From Nicotiana tabacum (lineage: Eukaryota > Streptophyta > Magnoliopsida > Solanales > Solanaceae): a DNA stretch of 64,000 bases. Location of the stretch: NCBI RefSeq assembly GCF_000715075.1, contig NC_134096.1, positions 69,011,026 to 69,075,025 of the forward strand, read 5' to 3'. The position numbers and the translations under genes are program-made. This document shows positions 44,522-57,248 of the stretch, one piece after another; the first letter of the stretch is position 1; every line of letters begins with the position of its first letter. Under the pieces are notes generated by a model. That model did no database searches, was not told the origin of the DNA, and saw only the letters and a program-made list of their open reading frames with translations.

Positions 44522-46020
44522 ATGGTAAGAACGCACTCAAATAAGGTTCCAGACCACGGAAGAGCTACTCCCCCAGTTGCTAGAGGCCGAGGGAGGGCTC
44601 CAGCCTGTGGTAGAGGGCGAGGGCATCCCAAGACTGTTCCAGTTATGCCGCCAGTGGGTCTAGCAAAGAATCCCATTATTGAGGAGCAGGGTGAGGTGCC
44701 TGTGGCAGAGCCAGCTCCGGTGGATTTCACATCTGCACCGGGTTTTCAAGATGTCATGGGTCGTATGCTACGATTCATGGACAATATGACTCAGGCCGGT
44801 TTATTTCTGGCAGACTCAGCCACATCTCAAGTCGGCGGGGGAGCACAGACCCTTACCGCGCAGGCTCATGGATAGGCAGCTGTTGTATATCAGACCCAAG
44901 GTGCACTACCGGTGGGTGTAGCCCATCCAGTGGCAGCAGCTACACCTGAGTCCAGGCTAGTTGTAGCCGCCGATCCTCAGAAACTATTGGACAAATGGAC
45001 TAGACTACATCCTCCTGTCTTCGGGGGTGAGCGACATGAGGATCCACAGGATTTCATTGATCGTTGCAAGGATAGACTGTACAACATGAGGATATTAGAA
45101 TCCCATGGGGTTGATTTTGCTACTTTTCAGCTAGAGGGTAGAGCCCGTAGATGGTGGCAGTCTTATGCTCTTGGCAGACCAGCAGATTCTCCTCCCATGA
45201 CTTGGGACAGGTTCACCCGTATCTTCTTGGACAGGTATATTCCACCCTCCCAGAGGGAAGAGTTGCAGTTTCAGTTTGAGCAGCTCCAGCAGGGTCAGAT
45301 GTCAGTGACTGATTATGAGGCGAGGTTTTCTGAATTATCTCGCCATGTACTTATGATACTCCCTACTGAGGCAGAGAGAGTGCAGAGGTTTGTAGCCGGT
45401 TTACATACTGGTATTCAGGCCACCATGGCTCGAGAGGTTGAGATGGGTACTTCATATGAGCGAGTTGTGGAGATAGCCCGGAGGATTGAGGGTGTGCGTC
45501 AGCGGAGCCGAGAGCAAATTATGAGAGATAAGCGATTCAAGTACTCTAGAGAGTTCAGAGATGCTCCGTCTGGGGGCAGAGGTCAATTTGTGAGGGGGCA
45601 GTCTAGCAGACCCCCATTTCCAGCACCACCACCTCCTCGAGGTGCTCTAGTGCGACCTTATCTCAGTGCTATACCAGAGAGTTTCTACCGCTCACCAACT
45701 ATTCAGGGTCCTCCCAGTGGGTATTCAGATCCCTAGGGCCAGACACTTAGTTAGCAGCCCATCGCACCGAAGAGTTATTACGAGTGCGGGGTTCCCAGTC
45801 ACATGCGGAGGTTTTGCCCCAGGCTTCGGGGTAGACCAGTACAGCAGGGTCAACAGCCTATGCTTACTGGACCAGTTGCTCCACCAGTAGTCCGACCACC
45901 AAGAGGTGGAGGATAGGTGGGTAGCGGCCATCCTAGAGGTGGAGGTCAGCTAGGCGGAGGCCAGCCAGTTGGCGCTCCAGCTCGATTTTATGTTTTTCCT
46001 GCTAGACCAGATGCATAGGC
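44522..46020 (+). pseudogene. gag: E1 gag
   Basis: The frame starts MVRTHSNKV, directly after CACAG. An Arg/Gly-rich stretch follows, then the gag core (LHPPVFGGERHEDPQDFIDRC, RRWWQSYALG, QREELQFQFEQLQQGQMSV), open from 44912 to 45733. The knuckle at about 45778 reads YYEC..H....C, so the first Cys is Tyr. Stops fall at 44873, 45734, about 45751, 45914 and 46016, all TAG and mostly at Gln codons of the homologues. There is no frameshift. The sequence is quite different from A and D gag, so E is a separate family. Confidence 0.82.
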
Positions 46021-46030
46021 CTCAGATGCT

Positions 46031-46390
46031 GTGATTATAGGTATTATTTCTGTTTACGGCAAAGATGCCTCAGTATTATTTGATCCAGGATCCACGTATT
46101 CATATGTGTCATCTCTATTTGCTCAATTCTTGGGTGTTTCTCGTGAGTCCTTGAGTACTCTTGTTTATGTGTCCACTCCTGTAGGTGATTCTATTTTTGT
46201 GAACCGGATATACCGGTCTTGTATTATTACATTCAGTGGTTATGAAACTAGAGCAGATCTCTTATTGCCCGAGATGACCGATTTTGAAATTATTTTGGGT
46301 ATGGAATGGTTATCTCCATATCATGCTATTCTAGATTGTCATGCCAAAACTGTTACCTTGGATATTCCATCTTTGCCTAGGCTGGTTATC
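46031..46390 (+). pseudogene. E1 protease, truncated
   Basis: It carries [26 protein letters not shown] and [19 protein letters not shown], then breaks off after LPRL at about 46384, where E2 continues into the linker and RT. Confidence 0.8.
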
Positions 46391-46412
46391 TCCATATCAG
46401 CACAGCCTTTCA
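46385..46412 (+). other. E1 deletion junction with templated insert
   Basis: Protease sequence (..CTAGGCTGG) is followed by TGGTTATCTCCATATCA, a copy of 46306-46322 from the same gene. It then joins integrase sequence TCAGCACAGCCTTTC. TGG and TCA are shared at the two switches. About 2.3 kb (RT, RNase H, integrase start) is missing relative to E2. Confidence 0.75.
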
Positions 46413-47190
46413 TCCGCAGACCGACGGGCAGTCAGAGCGGACAGTTCAGATTTTGGAGGATATTCTCAAGGCATGTGTGATTGACTTTGTAGGTCAGTGG
46501 GATCGTTTCCTACCTTTGGCCAAGTTTGCTTATAATAACATACCAATCCAGCATCGAGATGGCTCCATTTGAGGCTTTATATGGTCATCGATGTCGTTCA
46601 CCTATCAGATGGTTTGAGCCCGGTGAGGCTAAGTTATATGGTACTGATTTGGTAAAGGATGCCTTGGAAAAGGTGAAGTTGATTCAGGAGCGACATCGTA
46701 CAGCACAGTCCAGATAGAAGAGTTACGCAGATCAGAAAGCGCATGATTTATTCTTTATGATGGGTGAAAAAGTTCTCTTGAAGGTTTCGCCGATGAAGGG
46801 AATCATGAGATTCGGGAAGAAGGGCAAGTTGAGACCAAGGTTTATAGGCCCATTCGAGGTGTTGAGACGAGTTGGGGAGGTTGCTTATGAGCTTGCATTG
46901 CCTCCCGATCTATCGGGAGTTCATCTGGTTTTCCATGTATCTATGCTCCGAAAGTATCATGCCGACCTATCACATGTGTTGGACTTCAACACAGTTCAGC
47001 TAGATAAGAGTTTGGGTTATGAAGAAGAGCCATTTGACATTGTTGATAAACAAGTTCGCCAGTTGAGGTCCAAGAGGATTTCTGCAGTAAAGGTCCAGTG
47101 GAGGGGCCAACCAGTCGAGGAAGCGACTTGGGAGGCCGAGGAAGAAATGCGGAGCAGATATCCACACTTATTCAGCACTCCATGTAAAAT
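46405..47190 (+). pseudogene. E1 integrase C-terminal half and chromodomain-like end
   Basis: It starts inside the integrase core before the catalytic Glu (QSERT at about 46430) and continues with GRRCRSPIRW-type sequence and [17 protein letters not shown]. It ends in a chromodomain-like part ([35 protein letters not shown]). It shares with E1' a 2-bp loss at AATAACATACC, where E2 has AATAACAGTTAC, and the TAG in CCAGATAGAAGAG. Confidence 0.8.
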
Positions 47191-47218
47191 TCTAAACCCG
47201 TTTAAGGACGAACGTTTG

Positions 47219-47234
47219 TTTAAGAGGTGGAGAA
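47219..47234 (+). other. E1 polypurine tract
   Basis: A purine-rich tract with the core AAGAGGTGGAGAA lies directly before LTR2. The same tract occurs at about 50313-50328 and 57233-57248. Confidence 0.75.
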
Positions 47235-47915
47235 TGTAATGACCCAACCGGTCATTTTAACTTTTAGAACCCCGTTCCCTAAATTAAAACTTCACGTATG
47301 TGCTTATAATGATTTATGACTTGCGGGGATGGTTGGTTCGGAATTTGGAAGTGTTTGGAGTGAAACCGGAACACTTGGTTCCTTAAGTTGGCGTTAAAGT
47401 GCTAAGTTTGACTTCGGTCAACATTTTGAGAAAACGACCCCGGAATAGAATTTTGATGATTCCAACAGCTCCGTATGGTGATTTTGAACTTAGGAGCATG
47501 TTAAGAATTTTATTTGGAAGTTCGTAGTTAAATTAGGCTTGAAATGGCTAAAAACAAGAATTTAAATTTGGAAGTTTGACCAATGAGTTGACTTTTTGAT
47601 AGCTCCGTCATGTCATTTATGACGTGTATGTAAAATTTGAGGTCAATCGTAGTTGATTTGATAGGTTTCGTCGAATGTAGAAGTTGAAAATTCTTAGTTT
47701 CATTAAGCTTGAATTGGTTCGTGGTTTTAGCATTGTTTGTAGTGATTTAGAGGTTCGACTAAGTTCATATGATGTTTTAGGACTTTTTGGTATATTTGGT
47801 TGGGGTCCCGAAGGCCTCGGGTGAGTTTCGGATGGTTAACGGATCAAAAATTAGACTTAAATAGCTGCTGCAATTTTTCTCTTATGTTGGAAATTCTGGT
47901 TTGAGATCGAGCCCA
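47235..47915 (+). repeat. E array LTR2, truncated
   Basis: It matches the first roughly 680 bp of the other E LTRs with a small deletion near 47600, and stops in the first unit of the GAGCTC minisatellite (GAGATCGAGCCCAAG). About 20 bp of unassigned sequence then leads into RT coding sequence. Confidence 0.8.
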
Positions 47916-47937
47916 AGTAAATGTGGTTACAAATTCA

Positions 47938-50290
47938 GGGCTGATGACATTTTGATCTACTCGCGCAGCAAGGAAGAAAGTGAGCAGCATATGAGAGTAG
48001 TGCTTCAGACATTGCGGGAACAAAAGCTATATGCTAAGTTCTCTAAATGTGAGTTTTGGCTAGAGTCTGTAGCATTTTTGGGATATATTATATCGGGCGA
48101 AGGTATTAAGGTTGATCCCAAAAAGATTAAGGCAGTTCAAAATTGGCATCGTCCCACTTCGGCGACTGGGATCAGGAGTTTTCTGGGTTTAGCAGGTTAT
48201 TACCGTCGGTTCGTGGAAGGTTTTTCATCTATTGCAGCACCTTTGACAAAATTAACCCATAGGGGTGTTCAATTCCGATGATCCGATGATTGTGAGGCAA
48301 GCTTTCAGAAGCTCAAGACAACATTGACTACAGCACCAGTGTTAGTGTTACTTTCCTGTTTGGGGATGTATACAGTGTATTGCAACACTTCACGCGTTGG
48401 TTTGGGTTGTGTATTAATGCAGGAAGGGCGATTTATTGCATATGCTTCACATCAGTTGAAGCCCCACGAGCAGAATTATCCGGTACATGATTTGGAGTTA
48501 GTTGTGATTGTTCACGCCCTTAAGATTTTGAGGCATTATATTTATGGGGTAATCTATGAAGTTTATACAAATCATCACAGTTTGCAGCATTTGTTCAGGC
48601 AAAGGGACCTAAATTTGAGGCAGCGCAGATGGCTGGAATTACAAAAAGATTATGATATTACTATCATGTATCATCCGGGCAAAGCAAATGTGGTTACATA
48701 TGCCTTGAGCAGAAAGGCGGAGAGTATGGGCAGTTTGGCTTTCATTTCAGGAGAGGAAAGGCCATTAGCCTTGGATATTCAGTCCTTGGCTAACAGACTT
48801 GTGAGGCTGGATATTTTAGATCCCAGCCGAGTTCTTGCATGTGTTGTAGCTCAGTCTTCACTATTTGAACAGATCAAGGCACATCGGTATGATGATCCAC
48901 ACTTGATGGTTCTTTGAGAAACCGTACTATGAGGTGGTGCCAAGGAACTTACTATTGGAGCGGATGGTGTTCTGCGACTCCAGGATCGTCTATGTGTTTC
49001 CTAATGTGGATGGACTGAGGAAAAAAAACCTGGAGGAGGCACACAGTTCTCGACATTCTATTCATCCAGGTGCTACTAAGATGTATCGTGACTTGATGCA
49101 GCATTATTAGTGGCGACGAATGAAAAAGGACATAGTTGAGTATGTAGCTAGGTGTCTAAATTGCCAGCAAGTTAAATATGAGCACCAGAGGCCAGGTGGC
49201 CTACTTCAGCAGATGACTATACCAGAGTGGAAATGGGAACGAATTACTATGGACTTTGTAGTTAGGTTGCCGCGGACCTTGAGGAAGTTTGATGCAGTTT
49301 GGGTGATTGTTGACAGGCTGACCAAGTCGGCACATTTTATTCATGTTGTGACTACGTATACTTCAGAGAGGTTGGCCCATATTTATATTCAGGAGATAGT
49401 TCGGTTGCACGGTGTGCCAATTTCCATCATATCAGATAGAGGCCCTCAGTTTACTTCACATTTCTGGAGAGCAGTACAGAATGAATTAGGGACCCGCGTA
49501 AAGCTCAGCACAGCCTTTCATCCGCAGACCGACCGGCAGTCAGAGCGGACAGTTCAGATTTTGGAGGATATTCTCAGGGCATGTGTGATTGACTTTGGAG
49601 GTCAGTGGGATCGTTTCCTGCCTTTGGCCAAGTGTGCTTATAATAACATACCAATCCAGCATCGAGATGGCCGCATTTGAGGCTTTATATGGTCGTCGAT
49701 GTCGTTCACCTATCAGATGGTTTGAGCCCGGTGAGGCTACGTTATATGGTACTGATTTGGTAAAGGATGCCTTGGAAAAGGTGAAGTTGATTCAGGAGCG
49801 ACTTCGTACAGCACAGTCCAGATAGAAGAGTTACGCAGATCAGAAAGCACGTGATTTATTCTTTATGATGGGTGAAAAAGTTCTCTCGAAGGTTTCGCCG
49901 ATGAAGGGAATCATGCGATTCGGGAAGAAGGGCAAGTTGAGCCCAAGGTTTATAGGCCCATTCGAGGTGTTGAGACGAGTTGGGGAGGTTGCTTATGAGC
50001 TTGCATTGCCTCCCAGTCTATCGGGAGTTCATCCGGTTTTCCATGTATCTATGCTCCGAAAGTATCATGCCGACCTATCACATGTGTTGGACTTCAACAC
50101 AGTTCAGCTAGATAAGAGTTTGGGTTATGAAGAAGAGCCATTTGCCATTGTTGATAAACAAGTTCGCCAGTTGAGGTCCAAGAGGATTTCTGCAGTAAAG
50201 GTCCAGTGGAGGGGCCAACCAGTCGAGGAAGCGACTTGGGAGGCCGAGGAAGACGTGAGGAGCAGATATCCACAATTATTTAGCACTCCA
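47938..50290 (+). pseudogene. pol: E1' partial pol: RT end, RNase H, integrase, chromodomain-like end
   Basis: It begins at the DDILIYSR box of RT (the first residues of FIDD are missing). The RT thumb follows to 48281, ending in TGA where Trp is expected. RNase H has Asn in VYCNTS and TNHHS and Tyr in VVTYALS, where related copies have Asp, so it is catalytically dead. Integrase has CLNC, VDRLTKS, ISDRG and QSERT, then the same 2-bp loss as E1. The chromodomain-like part (49865-50290) is open to the end. Confidence 0.82.
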
Positions 50291-50328
50291 GGTAAAATAC
50301 TAAACTCGTTTGTTTAAGAGGTGGAGAA

Positions 50329-52069
50329 TGTAATGACCCAATCGGTCATTTTAACTTTTAGAACCCCGTTCTCTAAAATAAAACTTCACGTATGTGCTTA
50401 TAATTATTTATGACTTGCGGGGATAGTTGGTTCGGAATTTGAAAGTGTTTGGAGTGAAATCGGAACACTTGGTTCCTTAAGTTGGCCTTAAAGTGCTAAG
50501 TTTGACTTCGGTCAACATTTTGAGAAAACAACTCCGGAATAGAATTTTGATGATTCCAACAGCTCCGTATGGTGATTTTGAACTTAGGAGCGTGTTAAGA
50601 ATTTTATTTGGAAGTTCGTAGTTAAATTAGGCTTGAAATGGCTAAAAACAGGAATTTAAGTTTGGAAGTTTGATCGATGAGTTGACTTTTTGATACAGGA
50701 GTCAGAATCCAGTTCCGAAACTTTACAAGCTCCGTTATGTCATTTATGACTTGTGTGTAAAATTTGAGGTCAATCGTAGTTGATTTGATAGGTTCCGGTA
50801 TCGAATGTAGAAGTTGAAAATTCTTAGTTTCATTAAGCTTGAATTGGGGTATGATTCGTGGTTTTAGCATTGTTTGAAGTGATTTAGAGGTTCGACTAAG
50901 TTCGTATGATGTTTTACGACTTTTTGGTATATTTGGTTGGGGTACCGAGGGCCTCGGGTGAGTTTCGGATGGTTAACGGATCAAAAATTAGACTTAAACA
51001 GCTGCTGCAATTTTTCTCTTATACTGGAAATTTAGCTAAAAATATAAAAGGATGGAAATCTCATATACTTGATTTTTTGTTTAAATTAATTAATTGTTAA
51101 GAGAAATTGTTCTTCCTCCCGAATTTATCTTATAATAAATATACTCTCCTTCTGGAGGCAGATAAGAAAATATCCTCCTTTCTTGTGGAGCGGGCCAAAC
51201 GCCTCAGCAGGATAGATGCATCTATGGATCACGCCGCACGTCCCTCGGCAGTGTACATGACACTCTGGATCGGGCCGTAAGTCCTCGGTAGAAATCGTGC
51301 TTAATAATAACAATCACACGATACTTTAATAATTTATTTCAGCTTGCGAAGTTAATGGATAAATTGGAAAATCCTTGGAATTTAATGAATTATTATGCCT
51401 TCTTGTTGAGGAATTAATTGTTATTCCTGTAAATGAGATTAATTGATAAATTGAAAATTATTTGAATTGAAGGAATTTAATTAATATATTGAGAACTGTT
51501 GCATTTAATGGAATTTGATTATTTCTGTTGATTAAATAAATTATTTTAAATTCTATAAATCATGTTGATTTAAATATCCTAGTTGTATTTCAATTATTAT
51601 TATTGACCCATAGTGAGTGTCAAAGTCGGCCATCTCGTTTCTACCACTTCGAGATTAGGCTTGATACTTACTGGGTATACGTTGTTTGCATACTCATACT
51701 ATACTTGCTGCACTTTTTGTGCAGGAACTGAGGCGAGTACTAGTGGGGGGCCTATCGTCTTACACCCACGTTATCCAGGGGCATAGTGGTGAGTTGTTTC
51801 TCTGATCCATTATGCAGCTACTAGTGTTTCACTTTGTATTTTTTCATTCTGTCTATTTTTGTTTCAGACAGTATTTGAAGTTTTGTATAATCTACTAGAT
51901 GCTTATACACTTGTGACACCAGGTCTTGGCACACACATTGGTAGAATTTGGGCTATTTTATTTTTCTTGGTTTTAAATTTTGTCAATATATGCTTAATTT
52001 ATTATCTTGGCTTGCCTAGCTGTAGTGTTGGGCTCCATCACAACCTATAGGTAAAATTGGGTCGTGACA
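50329..52069 (+). repeat. E array LTR3 (1741 bp, internally deleted)
   Basis: It serves as 3' LTR of E1' and 5' LTR of E2. At about 51030 it jumps from CTGGAAATT to TAGCTAAAAATAT, omitting about 0.9 kb that in LTR4 holds the minisatellite, TATA box and both donor-like sites. It ends GGGTCGTGACA. Confidence 0.82.
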
Positions 52070-52072
52070 ACA

Positions 52073-52084
52073 TAGTATCAGAAC
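52073..52084 (+). other. Mutated primer-binding site of E2
   Basis: TAGTATCAGAAC differs from TGGTATCAGAGC by two G-to-A changes. Confidence 0.7.
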
Positions 52085-52261
52085 ACTATGTTCACGTAGG
52101 TCTCGCAAGTTATGAGCAGGCCTAATAGAGTCTTGCGGATCGGTACGGAGACGTATGTACTCATCTTCTAGAGTCTATAGGGTGTTAGGAAAAATACCTT
52201 TCTTCATATTCCATCGTGCAATTAATGTAATACTAAATATCCTTCTCTTATTCTCTCACAG

Positions 52262-53788
52262 ATGGTGAGAACGCGCTCGAATGAGGTTCCAGACCAGGGA
52301 AGAGCTACTCTCCCAGTTGCTAGAGGTTGAGGCAGAGGCAGAGGCCGAGGGAGGGCTCCAGCCCGTGGTAGAAGGCGAGGACGTCCCATGACTGTTCCAG
52401 TTATGCCGCCAGTGGATCCAGCAGAGAATCCCATTATTGAGGAGCAGGGTGAGGTGTCTGTGGCAGAGCCAGCTCCGGTGGATTTCACATTTGCACCGGG
52501 ATTTCAGGATGTCATGGGTCATATGCTGCGATTCATGGACAATATGACTCAGGCCGGTTTATTTCCGTCACACCCAGCCATATCTCAGGCATGCAGGGGA
52601 GCACAGACCCCTACCGCGCAGGCTCATGGACATGCAGCTGCTGTATATCAGACCCAGGGTGCACTACCCGTGGGTGGAGCCCAGCCAGTGGCAGCAGCTA
52701 CACCTGAGCCCAGGCCAGCTGTAGCCACCGATCCTCAGAAACTATTGGACAGATGGACTAGACTACATCCTCCTGTCTTCGGGGGTGAGCGACATGAGGA
52801 TCCATAGGATTTCATTGATCCTTGCAAGGATAGACTATACAACATGAGGATATTAGAGTCTCATGGGGTAAACTTTGCTACTTTTCAATTAGAGGGTAGA
52901 GCCCGTAGATGGTGGCAGTTTTATGCTCTTGGCAGACCAGCAGATTCTCCTCCCATGACTTGGGACAGGTTCACCCGTATCTTCTTGGACAGGTATATTC
53001 CACCTTCCTAGAGGGAAGAGTTGCGGTTTCGGTTTGAGCAGCTCCAGCATGGTCAGATGTCAGTGACTGATTATGAGGCGAGGTTTTCTGAATTATCTCG
53101 CCATGCACTTATGATACTCCCTTCTGAGGCGGAGAGAGTGCGGAGGTTTGTAGCTGGTTTACATACTGGTATTCAGGCTACTATAGATCAAGAGGTTGAG
53201 ATGGGTACTTCTTCTGAGCGAGTTGTGGAGATAGCCCGGAGGATTGAGGGTTTGCGTCACTGGAGCCGAGAGCATATTATGAGAGATAAGCGGTTCAGGT
53301 ACTCTGGAGAGTTCAGAGGTGCTCCGTCTGGGTGCTGAGGTCAGTTCGTGAGAAGGTAGTCCAGCAGACCCCCATTTCCAGCACCACCACCTCCTCGAGG
53401 TGCTCCAGTGCGACCTTATCTCAGTGCTATACCAGAGAGTTCCTACCGCCCACCAGCTATTCAGGGTCCTCCCAGTGGGTATTCAGGTCCCCAGGGCCAG
53501 ACTCTTAGTCAGCAGCCCATCGCATCGAAGAGTTGTTACGAGTGCGGGGATCCCAGTCACATGCGGAGGTTTTACCCCAGGCTTCGGGGTAGACCAGTAC
53601 AGCAGGGTCAGCAGCCTATGCTTATCGTATCAGTTGCTACACCAGTAGTCCAGCCACCAAGAGGTGGAGGACAAGTAGGTAGGGCCCGTCCTAGAGGTGG
53701 AGGTTAGCCAGGTGGAGGCCAGCTAGTTGGCGCTCCAGCTCAGTTCTATGCTTTTCCGGCTAGACCAGATGCATAGGCCTCAGATGTT
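52262..53788 (+). pseudogene. gag: E2 gag
   Basis: It starts MVRTRSNEV directly after CACAG. The core matches E1 gag (WTRLHPPVFGGERHEDP, RFEQLQHGQMSV, AERVRRFVAGLHTG). The knuckle at about 53535 reads CYEC..H....Y, so the last ligand is lost. Stops include TGA at about 52328 (CGA in E1) and TAG at Gln positions at about 52805, 53009, 53357, 53705 and 53774. The frame is the same throughout. Confidence 0.82.
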
Positions 53789-55360
53789 GTGATTACAGGT
53801 ATTATTTCTGTTTACGGCAAAGATGCCTCAGTATTATTTGATCCAGGATCTACGTATTCATATGTGTTATCTCTATTTGCTCCATTCCTAGGTGTTTCTT
53901 GTGAGTCCTTGAGTACTCCTGTTTATGTGTCCACTCCTGTAGGCGATTCTATTTTTGTGAACCGGATATACCGGTCTTGTATTATTACATACAGTGGTTA
54001 TGAAACTAGAGCAGATCTCGTATTGCTCGAGATGACCGATTTTGAAATTATTTTGGGTATGGACTGGTTATCTCCATATCATGCTATTCTAGATCGTCAT
54101 GCCAAAACTATTACCTTGGCTATTCCATCTTTGCCTAGGCTGGAGTGGAAGGGTTCGTCGGTTAGTTCATTTAATCGGGTTATTTCTTTTATAAAGTCTC
54201 AACACATGGTTGAGAAGGGTTGTTTGGCTTATCTAGCCTATGTTCGGGATATTACTGCAGAGACTCCGGCTATTGATTCAATGCCTGTAGTTCGGGAGTT
54301 CTCCGATGTATTTCCTTCAGATCTTCCAGGTATGCCACTTGATCGTGATATTGATTTCTGTATTGACTTGGCTCCAGATACTCAGCCTATATCTATCCTA
54401 CCGTATCGCATGGCTCCGAAAGAATTGAAAGAATTGAAAGAACAACTTGAAGAGTTACTAGCCAAAGGGTTCGTCAGACCGAGTGTATCGCCTTGGGGTG
54501 CACCAGTATTATTTGTGAAAAAGAAAGATGGAACAATGCGGATGTGTATTGATTATCGCCAATTGAACAAAGTCACTATTAAGAACAAGTACATGTTGCC
54601 ACGTATTGATGATCTATTTGACCTGTTGCAGGGTGCTAGGGTGTTCTCTATGATCGACTTGAGGTCGGGGTACTATCAGTTGAAGATTCGGGATTCGGAT
54701 GTTCCGAAGACTGCTTTTCGGACTAGATATGGTCATTATGAGTTTCTGGTGATGTCCTTCGGTTTAACTAACGCCCCGGCAGCATTTATGGATTTAATGA
54801 ACAGGGTATTTAGGCCATATATTGATTCGTTTGTCATCGTCTTCATTGATGACATTTTGATCTACTCGCGCAGCAAGGAGGAACATGAGCAGCATATGAG
54901 AGTAGTGCTTCAGACATTACGGGAACAAAAGCTATATGCTAAGTTCTCAAAATGTGAGTTTTGGCTAGAGTCTGTAGTATTTTTGGGACATATTGTATCG
55001 GGCGAAGGTATTAAGGTTGATCCCAAAGAGATTGAGGCAGTTCAGAATTGGCATTGTCCCACTTCGGCGACTGGGATCAGGCGTTTTCTGGGTTTAGCGG
55101 GTTATTATCGTCGGTTCGTGGAAGGTTTTTCATCTATTGCAGCACCTTTGACCAAATTAACCCAGAGGGGTGTTCAGTTCCAATGGTCCGATGATTGTGA
55201 GGCAAGCTTTCAGAAGCTCAAGATAGCATTGACTACAACACCAGTGTTAGTGTTACCTTCCGGTTCGGGGATGTATACAGTGTATTGTGACGCTTCACGC
55301 ATTGGTTTGGGTTGTGTATTAATGCAGGAAGGGCGAGTTATTGCATATGCTTCACGTTAG
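53789..55360 (+). CDS. pol: E2 protease-RT-RNase H open frame (523 residues)
   Basis: This is the longest open coding stretch in the window. The protease loop [11 protein letters not shown] is near residue 17 and [13 protein letters not shown] near residue 90. RT has [36 protein letters not shown] and FIDD at 54842-54853. The RNase H start [11 protein letters not shown] is at about 55282. It ends at a TAG where homologues have Gln (SR*LK). The first Met is internal to gag-pol, not a real start; the frame continues from gag. It could not be made as a polyprotein because gag has stops, and its 5' LTR lacks the promoter segment. Confidence 0.8.
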   Translation: MITGIISVYGKDASVLFDPGSTYSYVLSLFAPFLGVSCESLSTPVYVSTPVGDSIFVNRIYRSCIITYSGYETRADLVLLEMTDFEIILGMDWLSPYHAILDRHAKTITLAIPSLPRLEWKGSSVSSFNRVISFIKSQHMVEKGCLAYLAYVRDITAETPAIDSMPVVREFSDVFPSDLPGMPLDRDIDFCIDLAPDTQPISILPYRMAPKELKELKEQLEELLAKGFVRPSVSPWGAPVLFVKKKDGTMRMCIDYRQLNKVTIKNKYMLPRIDDLFDLLQGARVFSMIDLRSGYYQLKIRDSDVPKTAFRTRYGHYEFLVMSFGLTNAPAAFMDLMNRVFRPYIDSFVIVFIDDILIYSRSKEEHEQHMRVVLQTLREQKLYAKFSKCEFWLESVVFLGHIVSGEGIKVDPKEIEAVQNWHCPTSATGIRRFLGLAGYYRRFVEGFSSIAAPLTKLTQRGVQFQWSDDCEASFQKLKIALTTTPVLVLPSGSGMYTVYCDASRIGLGCVLMQEGRVIAYASR

Positions 55361-57210
55361 TTGAAGCCCCACGAGCAGAATTATCCGATACATGATTTTG
55401 AGTTAGCTGCGATTGTTCACGCCCTTAAGATTTGGAGGCATTATCTTTTTGGGGTGTTCTGTGAAGTTTATACTGATCATCACAGTTTATAGCATTTGTT
55501 CAAGCAGAGGGACCTAAATTTGAGGCAGCGCAGATGGCTGGAATTACTAAAAGATTATGATATTACTATCATGTATCATCCGGGCAAAGTAAAAGTGGTA
55601 GCAGATGCCTTGAGCAGAAAGGCGGAGAGTATGGGCAGTTTGTCTTTCATTTCAGCAGAAGAAAGGCCATTAGCCTCGGATATTCAGTCCTTGGCTAATA
55701 GACTTGTGAGGCTAGATATTTCAGAGCCCAGCCGAATTCTTGCATGTGTTTTAGCTCAGTCTTCACTATTTGAACAGATCAAGGCTCGTCAGTATGATGA
55801 TCCACACTGATGGTTCTTAAAGAAACGGTACTACGAGGTGGTGCCAAGGAAGTTATTATTGGAGCGGATGGTGTTCTGCGACTCCAGGATCATCTATGTG
55901 TTCCTAATGTGGATGGACTGAGGAAAAAGATCCTAGAAGAGGCACACAGTTCTCGGGATTCTATTAATCCAGGTGCTACTAAGATGTATCGTGACTTGAG
56001 GCAGCATTATTGGTGGCGACGAATGAAAAAAGGACATAGTTGAGTATGTAGCTAGGTGTCTAAATTGTCAGCAAGTTAAATATGAGCACCAGAGGCCAGA
56101 TGGCCTACTTCAGCAGATGACTATACCAGAGTGGAAATGGGAACGAATTACTATGGATTTTGTAGTTGGGTTGACGCGGACCTTGAGGAAGTTTGATGCA
56201 GTTTGGGTGATTCTTGACAGGTTAACCAATTCGGCACATTTTATTCCTGTTGTGACTACGTATACTTCAGAGAGGTTGGCCCAGATTTATATTCAGGAGA
56301 TAGTTCAGTTGCACGGTGTGCCAATTTCCATCATATCAAATAGAGGCCCTCAGTTTACTTCACATTTCTGGAGAGCAGTATAGAATGAATTAGGGACCCG
56401 TGTAGAGCTCAGCACAGCCTTTCATCCGTAGACCGACGGGCAGTCAGAGCGGACAGTTCAGATTTTGGAGGATATGCTCAGGGCATGTGTGATTGACTTT
56501 GGAGGTCAGTGGGATCATTTCCTGCCTTTGGCCGAGTTTGCTTATAATAACAGTTACTAATCCAGCATCGAGATGGCTCCATTTGAGGCTTTATATGGTC
56601 GTCGATGCCATTCACCTATCGGATGATTTGATCCCGGTGAGGCTAAGTTATATGGTACTGATTTGGTAAAGGATGCCTTGGAAAAGGTAAAGTTTATTCA
56701 GGAGCGACTTCGTACAGCACAGTCCAGACAGAAGAGTTATGCGGATCAGAAAGTGCGTGATTTATCCTTTATGATGGGTGAAACAGTTCTCTTAAAGGTT
56801 TCGCCGATGAAGGGAATCATGAGATTTGGGGAAAAGGGCAAGTTGAGCCGAAGGTTTATAGGCCCATTCAAGGTGTTGAGACTAGTTGGGGAGGTTGCTT
56901 ATGAGCTTGCATTGCCTCCTGGTCTATCGGGAGTTCATCTGATTTTTCATGTATCTATGCTCCGGAAGTATTATGTCGACCTATCACATGTGTTGGACTT
57001 CAGCACAGTTCAGCTAGATAAGAGTTTGGGTTATGAAGAAGAGCCATTTGCCATTGTTGATAAACAAGTTCGCTAGTTGAGGTCTAAGAAGATTTCTGCA
57101 GTAAAGGTCCAGTGGAGGGGCCAACCAATCGAGGAAGCGACTTGGGAGGTCGAAGAAGACATGCGGAGCAGATATCCACACATATTCAGCACTCCAGGTA
57201 AAATTCTAAA
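55361..57210 (+). pseudogene. E2 RNase H end, integrase and chromodomain-like end
   Basis: It continues in the same frame, with TAG at about 55490 (SL*H). One base is lost at about 55808 and one gained in the A-run at about 56027, so the frame is out for about 220 bp and then restored. Integrase has LDRLTNSAHF. The second catalytic Asp is Asn (ISNRG, codon 56339), and the Glu 36 codons on is kept (codon 56447). Further stops include a TGA at about 56625 (Trp expected) and a TAG at 57074. The chromodomain-like part has [13 protein letters not shown]. Confidence 0.82.
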
Positions 57211-57248
57211 CCCGTTCAAGGATGAACGTTTGTTTAAGAGGTGGAGAA

